A stretch of 64,000 bases of DNA from Zea mays (Eukaryota; Streptophyta; Magnoliopsida; Poales; Poaceae): NCBI RefSeq assembly GCF_902167145.1, contig NC_050097.1, forward strand, positions 97,006,595 through 97,070,594. The letters are read 5' to 3'. Made by a program: the position numbers and the translations under genes. Each line of letters begins with the position of its first letter. Position 1 is the stretch's first letter. This document shows positions 33,121 to 46,340 of the stretch, in pieces. Under the pieces are notes generated by a model. The model was not told the origin of the DNA and ran no database searches. It was given only the letters and a program-made list of their open reading frames with translations.

Positions 33121-36100
33121 TGTGGCGGAACCGCCCGAATTATTCCAACTTAAGTGCCCAAGTCCCGCCTTAGAGGCAAGGCCGCACTTAAATTAGAATA
33201 AACCGTCAGTTCCTCGGATCTAGTCCGATAAAGCCACTAACAGGATCAAGTACCACATACTCACTCGAAGGTGAGGCACAGAGAAAATACAATAAAGCAA
33301 AAAACCATAAATTTAAGAAGTACTTAATGTTATTACATCATCACTAGAGTTTCAAGAGCAGTAACCATTGTTTCTTGATGCAGCGGAAATTAACTAACGA
33401 TGAAATAAAGGGAGGATGGGGAAGCCTGGCCCATCACTCCTCATGCTCCTCTCCTGCTGAGGCAGGGTCCCACTCGACTGTCCAACCCGGTGGCAAGGTG
33501 GACGGCCAAGTCACTCCAGCAACCTTATCCTCTAGAATACCTGTAAAAATGTGCCGCAAGCAAGGCTGAGTATACTAATACTCAGCTAGGCTTACCCTGT
33601 GTGAGGAGTCTACTCCTCTACCTCTAGACATGCAGCTATTTGGCTGAGGGGTTTGGTTTGCCAGAAGCACTAGCTGAGTCTAAAAACAAATTTTAGCTTT
33701 TCAAGTTTTATTATAATCCTTTAGACTAGGTGAGTACCTAGCTATTCATACATGGTATCAAACATTATTTCAATCAACTTCTTTTGAATGTCACCTCATT
33801 CCACTTCTTACTTAATGTAGCAGCATGGATCAAGCAGTCTCATCAGCTGCGAGAAGCAGACGATTCGAATCGAGTTTTTAAACCTTGCAAGGTAAACCTA
33901 AACACACGATGTGGCAAGGCACTCTGTCCCAACACACATCAACTATCCCCATTAATTCCTTGGCAACAGAAAGAGGCTCACCGCCTTGGCGTACAATGCC
34001 TCACTGACCCCGACTGCCGTCGTGCAGTGACCGCGCTTGTACCCACCATAACCGGAATGAGAGACCACGTCTCAGGTCGTGTGAGGAGATCAATCCGCAG
34101 GCAGGTTCAGTCATGTACTAGGCTTACAGATTTACCATATTTCTCGGCATGTGCTTAGTATGTTCAAACGCTTGACACACGGTACCACACCTTAATCCTT
34201 ATTTCAATTTTCCATCTCGTAGACAACGCATCCCCATGGATCGTTGTCCACAGACCATCATTATTCTGATATAAAAATGGATGCAATAAATTCCTGACCT
34301 CTTGCGAGTGCTAGAAAAATCACTCAACTTCTACCGAGATTCCTAATTAGTAAAACAGCTACTCGACCAAGCATACTAGTATTCATCTCAAAAGGAATCC
34401 TGAGTTCATGCAACTAGGGTTTCAAGCAACTCCTACACTTAAGTGCACGATACAAGCCTACAATCATTAAGTGCAGTAAAATAGAATATATAACGGTTAT
34501 GCATAAAACTGGAGCTTGCCTTTAAAAGCTGGGGCAGGGAGATCCTCAGTGGCAGGCTCTGGTGCTGGCTCCTGGACTCCCTTCTGAGCAACTCCTTGCT
34601 CCGGAATGAGTACGTACTCTCCGTCAGCAAGGTTACAATCTATCGAATGCAATGAATAAGATACATGTATGTTAATGATATGCAAATTTAGTAAATACGA
34701 TGTATGGTGAAATAACACTAAGGAAGTGGGTAAACTAGGTTTTCTTTATCGTACGATGCTCTTAGTGTTTTATACTTACCTGGTCTAGGTTTTGAGTGGA
34801 ATTAAGATTTTGGTCATCCCCCAAAGTTTTAGTGGGCATTAAGGGAGGTCTGGTTGTAGGGGTGTGTGTAACATCCTTTCCTTCCACGAATTCTCTTTTT
34901 CATTTTCTACTTATGCTTTTAAGAAGGGTTTGAACTACCCTAGTGACTTAAACTTCTCCAAAAATTTTGTAAAAATTATAGTGGGTTAACATTGGTCAGT
35001 GTAGTCTAGTCTATAAATTTTAGGTTAAGAATAAATAGGATAGCCTCTAGGCAAAAATAACAAAAATGAGGGTAGATGGTCACTTTGTACTGCAACTCTC
35101 ATTTGGGTGGGGGTTCTACACTAAAAGTTATTTTTGTTGGCATATATGGGTAATAACATGCTTCTGTGCCAAAAATCACAGAAGGTGACTTAATGGTTAT
35201 TTAGTTGTGATTTTCTAAAGTTTAATGCCAAAAAGACACTTATAACTAACTTGCTATTTGAAAAATGTCAAACAACAGAACTTGTATTTTCCCTAGATTC
35301 ATACTAGCATAATAGTAGTTATTCCTATGGTTGGGATGGTTCCTCCTTAGGGTTATTTTTCTAAGTTCTCACTATTTTTATTAAATAAAAGATGGTGCAT
35401 TTTTTTTGTACTGAATTAGTGCTCAACAAAATTTTCTCATAAACTTTATTACCTGAGCAAGCTAGTAAAAATGTGGTTACTTTCTGGTCCTCATTTTAAA
35501 TCCCTATTTTCATCTTCTTAAGGTTTGGGTCAATATAAGTCTTAATGGATAACTTTTCCTTAATCTAGTATACTGGGGAGCTTAATATTTTTAAACAGTG
35601 TATTTGCTAGATAAGTATCCCTCCAATTTTCCTTAGCCCTAGTCTAAAAGTCTATCTATTTTTCCTTTGTTTATTAAGGTTTGGGCATTATACTTGTTTA
35701 AATCCAAACTCTACAAAGCTTTACTAAAACCATGGTGTTTATCATTTTTGTTGGGTAGTTCACAATATCTAGGTCCTAGCAAAAGTGGTTTGACAATTTT
35801 TGGTTGAATAAAACTCAGCTTATAAATTTTTCTAGTTCTCTGCTCATTTAAAAATAATAATTCTTAAAGTTTAAAGTAAAAAAGCTTTGCACCGAGGTCC
35901 CTAGGTTCTTCCTTAACTAAACCGTTCAAACCATGCCCCTGGGGAACTGTTTAACCGAGTCACTGACTTCGCGAATAACCCCCTGGCTTTTCCATTTCTC
36001 AACCTAAGCTCCGTCCTCGCCAAAAAAGTAGTTGTAGAGAGAGAAAGCAGTGGCGCGGCTTACCGGCGGTGGGAGAGGTCCGGTGGAGGGTCGTATGAGG

Positions 36101-36451
36101 TCCGGGGGCTTCTGGCGGTCACGTCGAGGGGCAAATCGCCGGCGGTGATGGCCGGAGTAGGGCTGGCCGCGTGCGGGGGCGGTCGGGCTCGTCGGCGATG
36201 CATGCTCCAGCCTACCCATGACGGTAGAGTTTAAACAAACCGCACGGGGAGCTTCACTGGAGGTCAGTGGTGCTATAGGCGCAAGGAATCGAAGAGGGGC
36301 TCACCGTGTAGCTCGGTCTACGTGCGACGGCGGTCGGACGAAGTTCGGCGACGTCAATCCGGCACCTCCGATGATGTGGTGCTTGGTCCGAGGGCTCGAG
36401 GAGCTTCACTGAGCTCCGGGGAGGCTAGCCGAGGGATTGGATGGGGTGGAG
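33121..36451 (-). repeat. Element E 5' LTR, part 1
   Basis: It begins (plus strand) TGTGGCGGAACC next to the primer site. From 34752 it matches the left LTR from 23485. It is cut at 36451 by element G after the target site TGGAG (36447-36451). I see no gene. Confidence 0.82.
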
Positions 36452-37382
36452 TGATGTGCACCCGTTGGGTGATTGCCCGATCTTTCGATGAGAGGGTGTG
36501 GAATAACTCGATTGGGGGAGGAGACGACGTTCACGGCCCGACTACAGCCTTCCAAAGACGCTGCGCCTTAGCAACCGATACACCACCTCCTATGGCTGTC
36601 ACGATCTTGTGGAGCGTGACACCCTGGCCACTAGGGCACTCGTCCTGCAAGCAATCGAAGAACTAGCAAGAACAAGTAGAACAAGTACTGAATTACCAGA
36701 TCTAAATGTAGGTTTAAAGATCAAACTCCAATATGGTGGGGGTTCCGAAGACAAGAAGACGGGCGGCTGAACTAGCACGCGCGCTTGCAAGCAAGTAGCG
36801 AGAGCTAAACTTGATCTAAACAAAACCCGCTGTTCTTGGTGGCGGCTAGGGGGTTTATAAACATGGGAGGACGACCACAAGGGTATTGGGGTCGTGCTGC
36901 AACCCTAGGATGCGTCCCTAATGGACCTAACTTGATACACGACCCATTGGGCCAAAATAGGGTGACGCAGCACCATGGGCAGAAAAGGCAGGAAATGTCT
37001 CGGTAAGAAAACAATGATTACGGCGGCCTCAGAACAGATATGACTATAATTCCGGATCCATATGAAAGTAGACTTGATAAGCTTTCCATGTTGTGCTTGA
37101 ACATTCCAATCCGAGCCCGCATCTGACCGTGGTGACCGTCACAAGTTGGTGTTCTTCTGCAGTCCGAATCCAGCATGTTCAAATCATTTTCCCTTTCGGT
37201 CTTCTCCCTGATTCCTAAGCAAAACAAGAGTGCACGGGTCTCCATGGTCTAAATATGATGGACATGAACTCAAGAGTGTAATCACCTGATGGTTGAGTTG
37301 ACGAGCACGAGCGCGAGTAATGGGACCAGAAATTGGTACTTGTATTGGTATAGATGCATCAGTAGTGTGGATGTCTTCATCA
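36452..37382 (-). repeat. Element G 3' LTR
   Basis: This 931-bp LTR also encodes the last 66 codons and the stop of gag-pol (37184). A TTTATAAA TATA box is at 36854-36861. Confidence 0.95.
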
Positions 37383-40300
37383 TTCTCCCCTTCTTGCATT
37401 TGAGTCGTCCTCGACTCAAGCTCAACTTCCTCTCCCAAGTAGGGCTTTAAATCTGCAATGTTAAATGTGGGGCTAACCCCAAAGTCTGCAGGCAGATCTA
37501 GCCTATATGCATTGTCGTTAATTTTCTCTAGCACTTTAAACGGTCCATCGGCTCGAGGCAACAATTTAGATTTTCGTAATTCAGGAAACCTTTCCTTTCT
37601 CAAATGCAACCAAACTAAATCTCCAGGTTCAAAATTTATTTCCTTTCTACCTTTATCACTAGCAAACTTATATCTAGCATTCATACGCTCTATGTTTTCT
37701 TTAGTAGTTTCGTGCAGTTTTAACATCAATTCAGCACGCCTAGTAGCATCAAAATTTAGTTTTTCAGAAGATGGCAAAGGCATTAAATCAATAGGAGCAC
37801 GAGGTAACAAACCATATACAATCTGAAATGGGCACATCTTTGTAGTAGAATGCAATGATCGATTATAAGCAAATTCAATATGAGGCAAACAGTCCTCCCA
37901 CATCTTAATATTCTTCTTTAGAACTGCCCTTAACATAGTAGACAAAGTTCTATTCACAACTTCAGTTTGACCATCAGTTTGAGGATGACATGTAGTAGAA
38001 AATAAAAGCTTAGTCCCCAATTTTGCCCACAAAGTCCTCCAAAAATGACTAAGAAATTTAGCATCACGATCAGAAACGATTGTGTTGGGCACACCATGCA
38101 AGCGAACAATTTCACGAAAGAACAAGTCAGCAATATGAGTAGCATCGTCAGTTTTATGACATGGTATGAAATGTGCCATCTTAGAAAATCTATCAACAAC
38201 CACAAACACACTATCACGTCCCTTCCTAGTCCTAGGCAATCCCAGCACAAAATCCATAGAAATATCTTCCCAAGGAGCACTAGGAACGGGTAGAGGCAAA
38301 TACAAACCGTGTGGATTTAACCGTGACTTCGCCTTTTGGCATGTCGTGCAACGAGCAACCAATCTCACCACATCTCTTCTCATCTTGGGCCAAAAGAAAT
38401 GACCAGCAAGTATGTCCTCCGTTTTCTTTGCTCCAAAATGTCCCATTAAGCCACCTCCATGTGCTTCCTGTAACAACAACAAACGAACGGAGCTAGCTGG
38501 AATGCATAGCTTGTTAGCTCTAAACACAAACCCATCACTAACGATATATTTGTTCCATCCTTTCCCATCTTTACAATGCAGCAACACATCCTTAAAATCA
38601 GCATCATGAACATATTGGTCTTTAATCGTCTCTAATCCAAAGATTTTGTAGTCAAGTTGATTCAGCAAAGTATATCTCCTAGACAAAGCGTCAGCAATGA
38701 TATTCTCTTTTCCTTTCTTGTGCTTAATAACATAAGGAAACGATTCGATAAATTCAACCCACTTAGCATGTCTACGGTTCAGTTTTCCTTGACTACGAAT
38801 ATGTTTCAAAGATTCATGATCAGAATGAATAACAAACTCTTTGGGCCACAAATAATGCTGCCATGTTTCTAATGTTCGCACAAGAGCATATAATTCCTTA
38901 TCATAAGTAGAATAATTTAGAACAGACCCACTCAATTTTTCACTAAAATATGCAACAGGTTTGCCTTCTTGTAACAAAACACCACCCAATCCAATTCCAC
39001 TAGCATCACATTCAAGCTCAAAAGTCTTATTAAAATCAGGAAGTTGGAGGAGAGGTGCATGTGTCAACTTATCTTTCAGCACGTTGAAAGCGTGCTCTTG
39101 TACTTTGCCCCAACTAAAATGCACTCCCTTCTTCGTAAGCTCATTCAAAGGTGCAGCAATGGTGCTAAAGTCCTTCACAAAACGGCGATAGAAGCCAGCA
39201 AGTCCTAGGAAACTCCGCACCTGTGTGATAGTCTTTGGCATAGGCCATCCATGTATCGCTTCTACCTTGGCTTGATCAACCTCAATTCCCTGTGGAGTCA
39301 CAACATAACCAAGAAACGAAACTCGATCGGTGCAAAATGTGCACTTCTCAAGGTTACCAAATAAACGTGCATCTCGTAAAGCATTAAAAACAGCACGCAT
39401 GTGATCAACATGTTCATCCATAGATTTGCTGTAGATTAATATGTCATCAAAGTATACTACCACAAATTTTCCAATGAAGGCACGCAAAACCTCGTTCATT
39501 AATCTCATGAAAGTGCTAGGTGCATTAGTTAACCCAAAAGGCATGACTAACCACTCATACAATCCGAACTTAGTTTTGAAAGCAGTTTTCCATTCATCTC
39601 CCAATTTCATACGAATCTGGTGGTACCCACTACGCAAATCAACTTTAGAAAAGACAATGGCACCACTCAATTCATCAAGCATATCATCTAAACGTGGAAT
39701 AGGGTGTCGATAACGTATCGTGATATTATTAATAGCCCTACAATCAACACACATACGCCATGTTCCATCTTTCTTAGGCACTAAAATAACCGGAACAGCA
39801 CACGGACTAAGAGACTCACGCACGTAACCTTTGTCGAGTAGTTCTTGCACTTGTCGCTGAATTTCTTTTGTTTCCTCTGGATTTGTCCTATATGGCGCAC
39901 GATTCGGCAAAGATGCACCAGGAATAAGATCAATTTGGTGCTCAATCCCTCGTATAGGTGGCAGCCCCTCTGGTATCTCACTTGGAAATACATCAGAATA
40001 CTCCTGCAAAATGTTAGTAATAACAGGAGGCAAAGAATGCTGCATATCTTGAATTGAAATCAAAACATCCTTGCATACCAAGGCGTAGGCAACAGTAGTG
40101 GAAGCAAATAATTCATTAACATCAGTTTTTGTTGCAAGCAAGCAATGTCCTTTCAATTTTATCCCATCTTTGTTATTACCAACAGCTTTAATATTCTTGT
40201 TGTTCTCAGTTTTAGCTTTGGTAGCTTTAGCAACATCATCACACACAATAGCCTCAGGGGACATGGGAAGCAAAATAATTTTCTTATCATGGTGTATGAG

Positions 40301-42070
40301 AGAATATTGATTTGATCTACCATGATGCATACAATCTGAATCAAATTGCCATGGTCTACCTAGCAGAATATTACAAGCATCCATAGGCACAACATCACAG
40401 TCAACAACATCACGATATGAACCAATAGCAAAATTAATTCGTACCAGCTTGGTTACCTTGACCTTACCACTATTGTTAAGCCATTGAATGTGATATGGAT
40501 GCGGGTGCGGTTTGGTCGTAAGTGCAAGCTTCTCCACCATGTCGCTGCTAGCCAAGTTGTTGCAGCTACCTCCATCAATGATCAAACGACATGAACGCTC
40601 CTTAATGACACACTTTGTTTGAAACAACGTATGTCGCTGATTCTGCTCTGCCTTCTCCATTTGTGCACTAAGCACACGCTGTACAATGAGGCTCTCATAA
40701 TGCTCTGCATCATCTGCACCAATCTGTTCTTCGGGTGGTTCCTTAGTGCCTGCATCATCAGCCGCAAGCAAAGCAAGTGTAGCTTCATCCAAATCACTAG
40801 CAGAGGAATACCCACCATCGTCTTTTACCACCAAAACACGCTGATTAGGACAATCACGCTGCACGTGTCCATAGCCCTTGCATCGATAACACAGAACATC
40901 TCTTGTTCTACCCGTGGAGGCTACTGAAGAGGCACTACCTGCTGGTTTCTGGGCAGATTTGGTTGCTGAATTTGTGGAAGATGCACGTGGTTTGTCGCCG
41001 GAGGAAGGCGGGGGTGCTGGTCGACTTGGCGAGGGAGTTGGTGCTGGTGTACGGCCGGTCATGGACGTAGTCGTGCGCTGTTGCCATGGTGTAGATTTTC
41101 CTGCAGAAACATTAGACCTTGCACTAGCACGTCGTCCCTGCACTTCCCTTTCAGCTTTGCAAGCAAGATGAAACAATCGGGTTACATTAGCATAATCTTT
41201 ATAAGCAAGGATGTCCTGAATTTCCCTATTTAACCCGCCCAAAAATCTAGCCATAGCAGATTCCTCACCCTCCTCTATGTTACAACGCAGCATACCCATT
41301 TGTAATTCCTGATAATATTCTTCTACACTTTTAGTACCCTGTCTCAATTGTTGCAACTTGTTTAACATATCACGTGCATAATAAGAAGGAACAAATCTAG
41401 CCCGCATGACCCGTTTCAACGCATCCCAAGTTTGTGGCATGTTATTAGGATTCTTCTTACCATGTTCTATCCACCAAACAGAAGCAAATTCAGTAAACTC
41501 ACTAGTAGCAGCTCTAACCCGCGCATTCTCAGGAAATTCATGGCATGCAAACTTTTGATCAACCGCAATCTCCCAAGTAATGTAAGCATCAGGGTCATAT
41601 TTACCATCAAAAGGAGGTATTTTAAATTTAACCTTACTAAAAGCATCATCATTACCATGTACCTCACGTCGGCGAAAACCACCCATACCTCTACGGTTAG
41701 TACGTAGTCGCCGGCGATTAGGTGCTTCTTGGTCATCTTGTTCAGTATCAGCAACATAGTCATCCCAGTTACCTTCGGCGCCCTCATCACGCCCACCATT
41801 GATATTAGCATGCATCTCATCAAACCGCCTCAAGAGTGCGACAAGGCTCTTGTCAATATGAGCAACTGCCATTTCCACATTTGCAAGTTTGGTGTTTGTG
41901 TCGATCTGTGTGGCCTCCAATTGCCCCATCTTTTCATTCGTCACCTGCATGTCATTATCAAGACCTTCCGTGTGCGTCTTCACCAGCCTTACAAAGTGTT
42001 GTATGATACCCTTGGTGCGAGGAGAGTGTGGCATATTACGAGAAGCATCATCAACCTCCAATCCTGCCAT
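37184..42070 (-). CDS. Element G gag-pol polyprotein, intact
   Basis: This is one open frame of 1628 codons from ATG at 42070 ([10 protein letters not shown]). The gag core is about residues 145-310, and the CCHC knuckle [14 protein letters not shown] is at 394-407. The protease has IIDGGSC with Asp 499. The reverse transcriptase has [10 protein letters not shown] and YFDD at 873-876. RNase H has Asp 1022, Glu 1059, Asp 1084 and Asp 1127. The integrase has HHCC (His 1204, His 1211, Cys 1241, Cys 1244) and the DD35E triad Asp 1273, Asp 1334, Glu 1370. It ends with a CR-type tail ([15 protein letters not shown], about 1582-1596) in the LTR. All catalytic residues are present, so it should encode working capsid, protease, RT/RNase H and integrase. 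CR tails are reported to guide CRM integration to centromeric chromatin. Confidence 0.96.
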   Translation of the reverse strand: MAGLEVDDASRNMPHSPRTKGIIQHFVRLVKTHTEGLDNDMQVTNEKMGQLEATQIDTNTKLANVEMAVAHIDKSLVALLRRFDEMHANINGGRDEGAEGNWDDYVADTEQDDQEAPNRRRLRTNRRGMGGFRRREVHGNDDAFSKVKFKIPPFDGKYDPDAYITWEIAVDQKFACHEFPENARVRAATSEFTEFASVWWIEHGKKNPNNMPQTWDALKRVMRARFVPSYYARDMLNKLQQLRQGTKSVEEYYQELQMGMLRCNIEEGEESAMARFLGGLNREIQDILAYKDYANVTRLFHLACKAEREVQGRRASARSNVSAGKSTPWQQRTTTSMTGRTPAPTPSPSRPAPPPSSGDKPRASSTNSATKSAQKPAGSASSVASTGRTRDVLCYRCKGYGHVQRDCPNQRVLVVKDDGGYSSASDLDEATLALLAADDAGTKEPPEEQIGADDAEHYESLIVQRVLSAQMEKAEQNQRHTLFQTKCVIKERSCRLIIDGGSCNNLASSDMVEKLALTTKPHPHPYHIQWLNNSGKVKVTKLVRINFAIGSYRDVVDCDVVPMDACNILLGRPWQFDSDCMHHGRSNQYSLIHHDKKIILLPMSPEAIVCDDVAKATKAKTENNKNIKAVGNNKDGIKLKGHCLLATKTDVNELFASTTVAYALVCKDVLISIQDMQHSLPPVITNILQEYSDVFPSEIPEGLPPIRGIEHQIDLIPGASLPNRAPYRTNPEETKEIQRQVQELLDKGYVRESLSPCAVPVILVPKKDGTWRMCVDCRAINNITIRYRHPIPRLDDMLDELSGAIVFSKVDLRSGYHQIRMKLGDEWKTAFKTKFGLYEWLVMPFGLTNAPSTFMRLMNEVLRAFIGKFVVVYFDDILIYSKSMDEHVDHMRAVFNALRDARLFGNLEKCTFCTDRVSFLGYVVTPQGIEVDQAKVEAIHGWPMPKTITQVRSFLGLAGFYRRFVKDFSTIAAPLNELTKKGVHFSWGKVQEHAFNVLKDKLTHAPLLQLPDFNKTFELECDASGIGLGGVLLQEGKPVAYFSEKLSGSVLNYSTYDKELYALVRTLETWQHYLWPKEFVIHSDHESLKHIRSQGKLNRRHAKWVEFIESFPYVIKHKKGKENIIADALSRRYTLLNQLDYKIFGLETIKDQYVHDADFKDVLLHCKDGKGWNKYIVSDGFVFRANKLCIPASSVRLLLLQEAHGGGLMGHFGAKKTEDILAGHFFWPKMRRDVVRLVARCTTCQKAKSRLNPHGLYLPLPVPSAPWEDISMDFVLGLPRTRKGRDSVFVVVDRFSKMAHFIPCHKTDDATHIADLFFREIVRLHGVPNTIVSDRDAKFLSHFWRTLWAKLGTKLLFSTTCHPQTDGQTEVVNRTLSTMLRAVLKKNIKMWEDCLPHIEFAYNRSLHSTTKMCPFQIVYGLLPRAPIDLMPLPSSEKLNFDATRRAELMLKLHETTKENIERMNARYKFASDKGRKEINFEPGDLVWLHLRKERFPELRKSKLLPRADGPFKVLEKINDNAYRLDLPADFGVSPTFNIADLKPYLGEEVELESRTTQMQEGENDEDIHTTDASIPIQVPISGPITRARARQLNHQVITLLSSCPSYLDHGDPCTLVLLRNQGEDRKGK
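37383..37395 (-). other. Element G polypurine tract
   Basis: AAGAAGGGGAGAA on the minus strand abuts the 3' LTR and lies within the coding frame. Confidence 0.85.
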
Positions 42071-43085
42071 GGTTAGACGAACAGAGGCAACAAGAAAAAA
42101 GAAAAAAAAAACGTGAAGGAATAAAAACTCTACAACTATTAGGATGTAGCTACTGCAAGGCGCTCACTCTCAACCTGCCACACAAGCTCTTACCAATTCT
42201 TACCTTGCACAACAGGAGGGGTCAGCAACCAACAAGTCTGCAACCGTGGAATAAGTGTATCGGTGCCGCAGCAACACGACCTGTCAAACTGTAGTCGAAA
42301 TATGTAGAGTTGTAGGTGGCTGAAGCAAGGAATACACTAGTACCACGTTAGTTACAAAAGCAAGCTGAATAATCGTTCAACGGTGGTACTGTGCTGGTCC
42401 TAGGCTAAACCAGGCTAGAGACGTGAGCCTAGGCACAAAGGTAGTCACTGAAAAAGAACAACTAGCACAGCACAAAGAGAAACAACAGATTTAGAGATTC
42501 AGCCCCCTTCTTCTTCTTTTCCTTTTTTTTTTCTTTTCTATTCTTTTTTTTCTTCTTCTTCTGTTTTTTTTGCAGGGGCCTAAACCCTTTTTTTTCACTA
42601 TGACAACCCAAACAATAAAGATATTGCTAACAACCCCTTTAAATCAGATTTAACAAATCTTGTTAATATAGGAAGTCCAGAAATCTCTACGATGATTGCG
42701 GAGCGCTCAGAACGAATTTTGAGATAAGGTCAGATCCGTTGGAAAGAAGATAAGATAAGCTTTCCAGGTTGTATTTAAACTTCCAAATCGGATATGATAT
42801 GTATCCGTGGTGGCAAAAACGAACCAGAGATGTTTTTGGTGATGGTGGATTTCGTGGTGACCAAAACGTGGTAGAACTCAAAACTCTAAAGGAATAAACT
42901 AAGACCAGCAACTCGACACAACCGATGCAACCAAAAACTCAACAAGCCCTAACTAAGTAGTACTAGTAAATGCTCAATGGTTTATAGGATTGCGGTAAAA
43001 CTAATCTACTATTTTTTTGGCTTTTTCTGGACTATAGGAGATAAGAAAACAGCGAAGAAAAGTAAATCTCTCACCGATAAACCTT
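42071..43085 (-). other. Element G 5' leader
   Basis: This roughly 1-kb untranslated leader has a striking purine (minus-strand) tract at about 42500-42600, mainly A with GAA runs. I see no gene. Confidence 0.8.
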
Positions 43086-43097
43086 GTTCTGATACCA
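43086..43097 (-). other. Element G primer-binding site
   Basis: TGGTATCAGAAC on the minus strand, two bases from the LTR, differs by one base from the initiator-Met site in element H. Confidence 0.85.
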
Positions 43098-43099
43098 AC

Positions 43100-44030
43100 T
43101 GATGTGCACCCGTTGGGTGATTGCCCGATCTTTCGATGAGAGGGTGTGGAATAACTCGATTGGGGGAGGAGACGACGTTCACGGCCCGACTACAGCCTTC
43201 CAAAGACGCTGCGCCTTAGCAACCGATACACCACCTCCTATGGCTGTCACGATCTTGTGGAGCGTGACACCCTGGCCACTAGGGCACTCGTCCTGCAAGC
43301 AATCGAAGAACTAGCAAGAACAAGTAGAACAAGTACTGAATTACCAGATCTAAATGTAGGTTTAAAGATCAAACTCCAATATGGTGGGGGTTCCGAAGAC
43401 AAGAAGACGGGCGGCTGAACTAGCACGCGCGCTTGCAAGCAAGTAGCGAGAGCTAAACTTGATCTAAACAAAACCCGCTGTTCTTGGTGGCGGCTAGGGG
43501 GTTTATAAACATGGGAGGACGACCACAAGGGTATTGGGGTCGTGCTGCAACCCTAGGATGCGTCCCTAATGGACCTAACTTGATACACGACCCATTGGGC
43601 CAAAATAGGGTGACGCAGCACCATGGGCAGAAAAGGCAGGAAATGTCTCGGTAAGAAAACAATGATTACGGCGGCCTCAGAACAGATATGACTATAATTC
43701 CGGATCCATATGAAAGTAGACTTGATAAGCTTTCCATGTTGTGCTTGAACATTCCAATCCGAGCCCGCATCTGACCGTGGTGACCGTCACAAGTTGGTGT
43801 TCTTCTGCAGTCCGAATCCAGCATGTTCAAATCATTTTCCCTTTCGGTCTTCTCCCTGATTCCTAAGCAAAACAAGAGTGCACGGGTCTCCATGGTCTAA
43901 ATATGATGGACATGAACTCAAGAGTGTAATCACCTGATGGTTGAGTTGACGAGCACGAGCGCGAGTAATGGGACCAGAAATTGGTACTTGTATTGGTATA
44001 GATGCATCAGTAGTGTGGATGTCTTCATCA
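43100..44030 (-). repeat. Element G 5' LTR
   Basis: This 931-bp LTR shows no difference from 36452-37382 in the stretches I compared. The TATA box TTTATAAA is at 43502-43509. It is followed by TGGAG. Confidence 0.95.
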
Positions 44031-44390
44031 TGGAGGAGGGCTGGAGTGGCCAGTCCAGGATGGTCGGGGCTCGGGCGGCCGCTGGCACGCCGTGCATGGA
44101 GAGAGGTTCGGTGAACTTGCACTTGGGCGGGGCTGAGAGCGAGTGGGGGTGTACAGTCAAGGCCTTAGTCGGCTTTATAGGCACGGGCGCCAGCGTGGGT
44201 GTGGGGTCGGGCGTCGCCAGTGTGGCGCGCGTGGGGTCGAGCGCAGGGGCGTGCTCTGGCATTGCCAGGGCATGTCGAACACATGGTCGTTTCTTTCTGC
44301 CCGAGTTCTAGCTCTTGCTGAGCAGCCAAACGTGCGAATCTCGCCATAAGACTTTTGTAAGATCTCTTCTCTGCACCTAGGGCTACCAAG
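44031..44390 (-). repeat. Element E 5' LTR, part 2 (spacer between G and H)
   Basis: This 360-bp stretch matches about 25163-25512 of the left E LTR. It starts with the G target duplication and ends with the H target site CCAAG (44386-44390). Confidence 0.88.
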
Positions 44391-45320
44391 TGATGAAGAC
44401 ATCCACACTACTGATGCATCTATACCAATACAAGTACCAATTTCTGGTCCTATTACTCGCGCTCGTGCTCGTCAACTCAACCATCAGGTGATTACACTCT
44501 TGAGTTCATGTCCATTATATTTAGACCATGGAGACCCGTGCACTCTTGTTTTGCTTAGGAATCAGGGAGAAGACCGAAAGGGAAAAGGATTTGAACATGC
44601 TGGATTCGGACTGCAGAAGAACACCAACTTGTGACGGTCACCACGGTCAGATGCGGGCTCGGATTGGAATGTTCAAGCACAACATGGAAAGCTTATCAAG
44701 TCTACTTTCATATGGATCCGGAATTATAGTCATATCTGTTCTGAGGCCGCCGTAATCATTGTTTTCTTACCGAGACATTTCCTGCCTTTTCTGCCCATGG
44801 TGCTGCGTCACCCTATTTTGGCCCAATGGGTCGTGTATCAAGTTAGGTCCATTAGGGACGCATCCTAGGGTTGCAGCACGACCCCAATACCCTTGTGGTC
44901 GTCCTCCCATGTTTATAAACCCCCTAGCCGCCACCAAGAACAGCGGGTTTTGTTTAGATCAAGTTTAGCTCTCGCTACTTGCTTGTAAGCGCGCGTGCTG
45001 GTTCAGCCGCCCGTCTTCTTGTCTTCGGAACCCCACCATATTGGAGTTTGATTTGGAAACCTACATTTAGATCTGGTAATTCAGTACTTGTTCTACTTGT
45101 TCTTGCTAGTTCTTCGATTGCTTGCAGGACGAGTGCCCTAGTGGCCAGGGTGTCACGCTCCACAAGATCGTTACAGCCATAGGAGGTGGTGTATCGGTTG
45201 CTAAGGCGCAGCGTCTTTGGAAGGCTGTAGTCGGGCCGTGAACGTCGTCTCCTCCCCCAATCGAGTTATTCCACACCCTCTCATCGAAAGATCGGGCAAT
45301 CACCCAACGGGTGCACATCA
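44391..45320 (+). repeat. Element H 5' LTR
   Basis: This 930-bp LTR starts TGATGAAGACATCC and ends GGGTGCACATCA. A TATA box TTTATAAA is at 44912-44919. Confidence 0.95.
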
Positions 45321-45322
45321 GT

Positions 45323-45334
45323 TGGTATCAGAGC
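45323..45334 (+). other. Element H primer-binding site
   Basis: TGGTATCAGAGC, a perfect initiator-Met primer site, lies two bases after the LTR. Confidence 0.92.
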
Positions 45335-46340
45335 AAGGTTTATCGGTGAGAGATTTACTTTTCTTCGCTGTTTTCTTATCTCCTATAGTCCAGAAAAAGC
45401 CAAAAAATAGTAGATTAGTTTTACCACAATCCTATAAACCATTGAGCATTTACTAGTACTACTTAGTTAGGGCTTGTTGAGTTTTTGGTTGCATCGGTTG
45501 TGTCGAGTTGCTGGTCTTAGTTTATTCCTTTAGAGTTTTGAGTTCTACCACGTTTTGGTCACCACGAGATCCACCATCACCAAAAACATCTCTGGTTCGT
45601 TTTTGCCACCACGGATACATATCATATCCGATTTGGAAGTTTAAATACAATCTGGAAAGCTTATCTTATCTTCTTTCCAACGGATCTGACCTTATCTCAA
45701 AATTCGTTCTGAGCGCTCCGCAATCATCGTAGAGATTTCTGGACTTTCTATATTAACAAGATTTGTTAAATCTGATTTAAAGGGGCTGTTAGCAATATCT
45801 TTATTGTTTGGGTTGTCATAGTGAAAAAAAGGTTTAGGCCCCTGCAAAAAAAAAACAGAAGAAGAAGAAAAAAAAAGAATAGAAAAGAAAAAAAAAGGAA
45901 AAGAAGAAGAAGGGGGCTGAATCTCTAAATCTGTTGTTTCTCTTTGTGCTGTGCTAGTTGTTCTTTTTCAGTGACTACCTTTGTGCCTAGGCTCACGTCT
46001 CTAGCCTGGTTTAGCCTAGGACCAGCACAGTACCACCGTTGAACGATTATTCAGCTTGCTTTTGTAACTAACGTGGTACTAGTGTATTCCTTGCTTCAGC
46101 CCACCTACAACTCTACATATTTCGACTACAGTTTGACAGGTCGTGTTGCTGCGGCACCGATACACTTATTCCACGGTTGCAGACTTGTTGGTTGCTGACC
46201 CCTCCTGTTGTGCAAGGTAAGAATTGGTAAGAGCTTGTGTGGCAGGTTGAGAGTGAGCGCCTTGCAGTAGCTACATCCTAATAGTTGTAGAGTTTTCATT
46301 CCTTCACGTTTTTTTTCTTGTTGCCTCTGTTCGTCTAACC
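45335..46340 (+). other. Element H 5' leader with purine tract
   Basis: This 1-kb leader has a nearly pure A/G tract at about 45846-45918. It has no gene. Confidence 0.8.

Larger units (their letters stand above)
36452..44030 (-). mobile_element. Element G: complete, apparently intact CRM centromeric retrotransposon (CRM1/CRM2-like)
   Basis: This is a 7579-bp minus-strand element: 931-bp LTRs (36452-37382 and 43100-44030), primer site, leader, a single 1628-codon gag-pol frame, and purine tract. The target duplication is TGGAG (36447-36451 and 44031-44035). The LTRs appear identical by eye. The LTR start TGATGAAGACATCC, the length near 7.6 kb and a polyprotein tail (CR-type motif) encoded within the 3' LTR are CRM features. 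CRM elements integrate preferentially into centromeric chromatin. Confidence 0.95.

Noticed and set aside
33121..34751. Could be the LTR of a separate element inserted between E internal region and E LTR
   Set aside because: The primer site at 33107-33118 fits this edge, and 34752 onward continues as the copy of the left LTR. The left LTR is cut by D exactly at the matching point, so one long E LTR explains all. The segment 33121-34751 itself has no second copy here to prove it.
36452..44030. G and H as assembly duplicates of one element
   Set aside because: They differ in orientation, target duplications, several amino acids and the stop codon.
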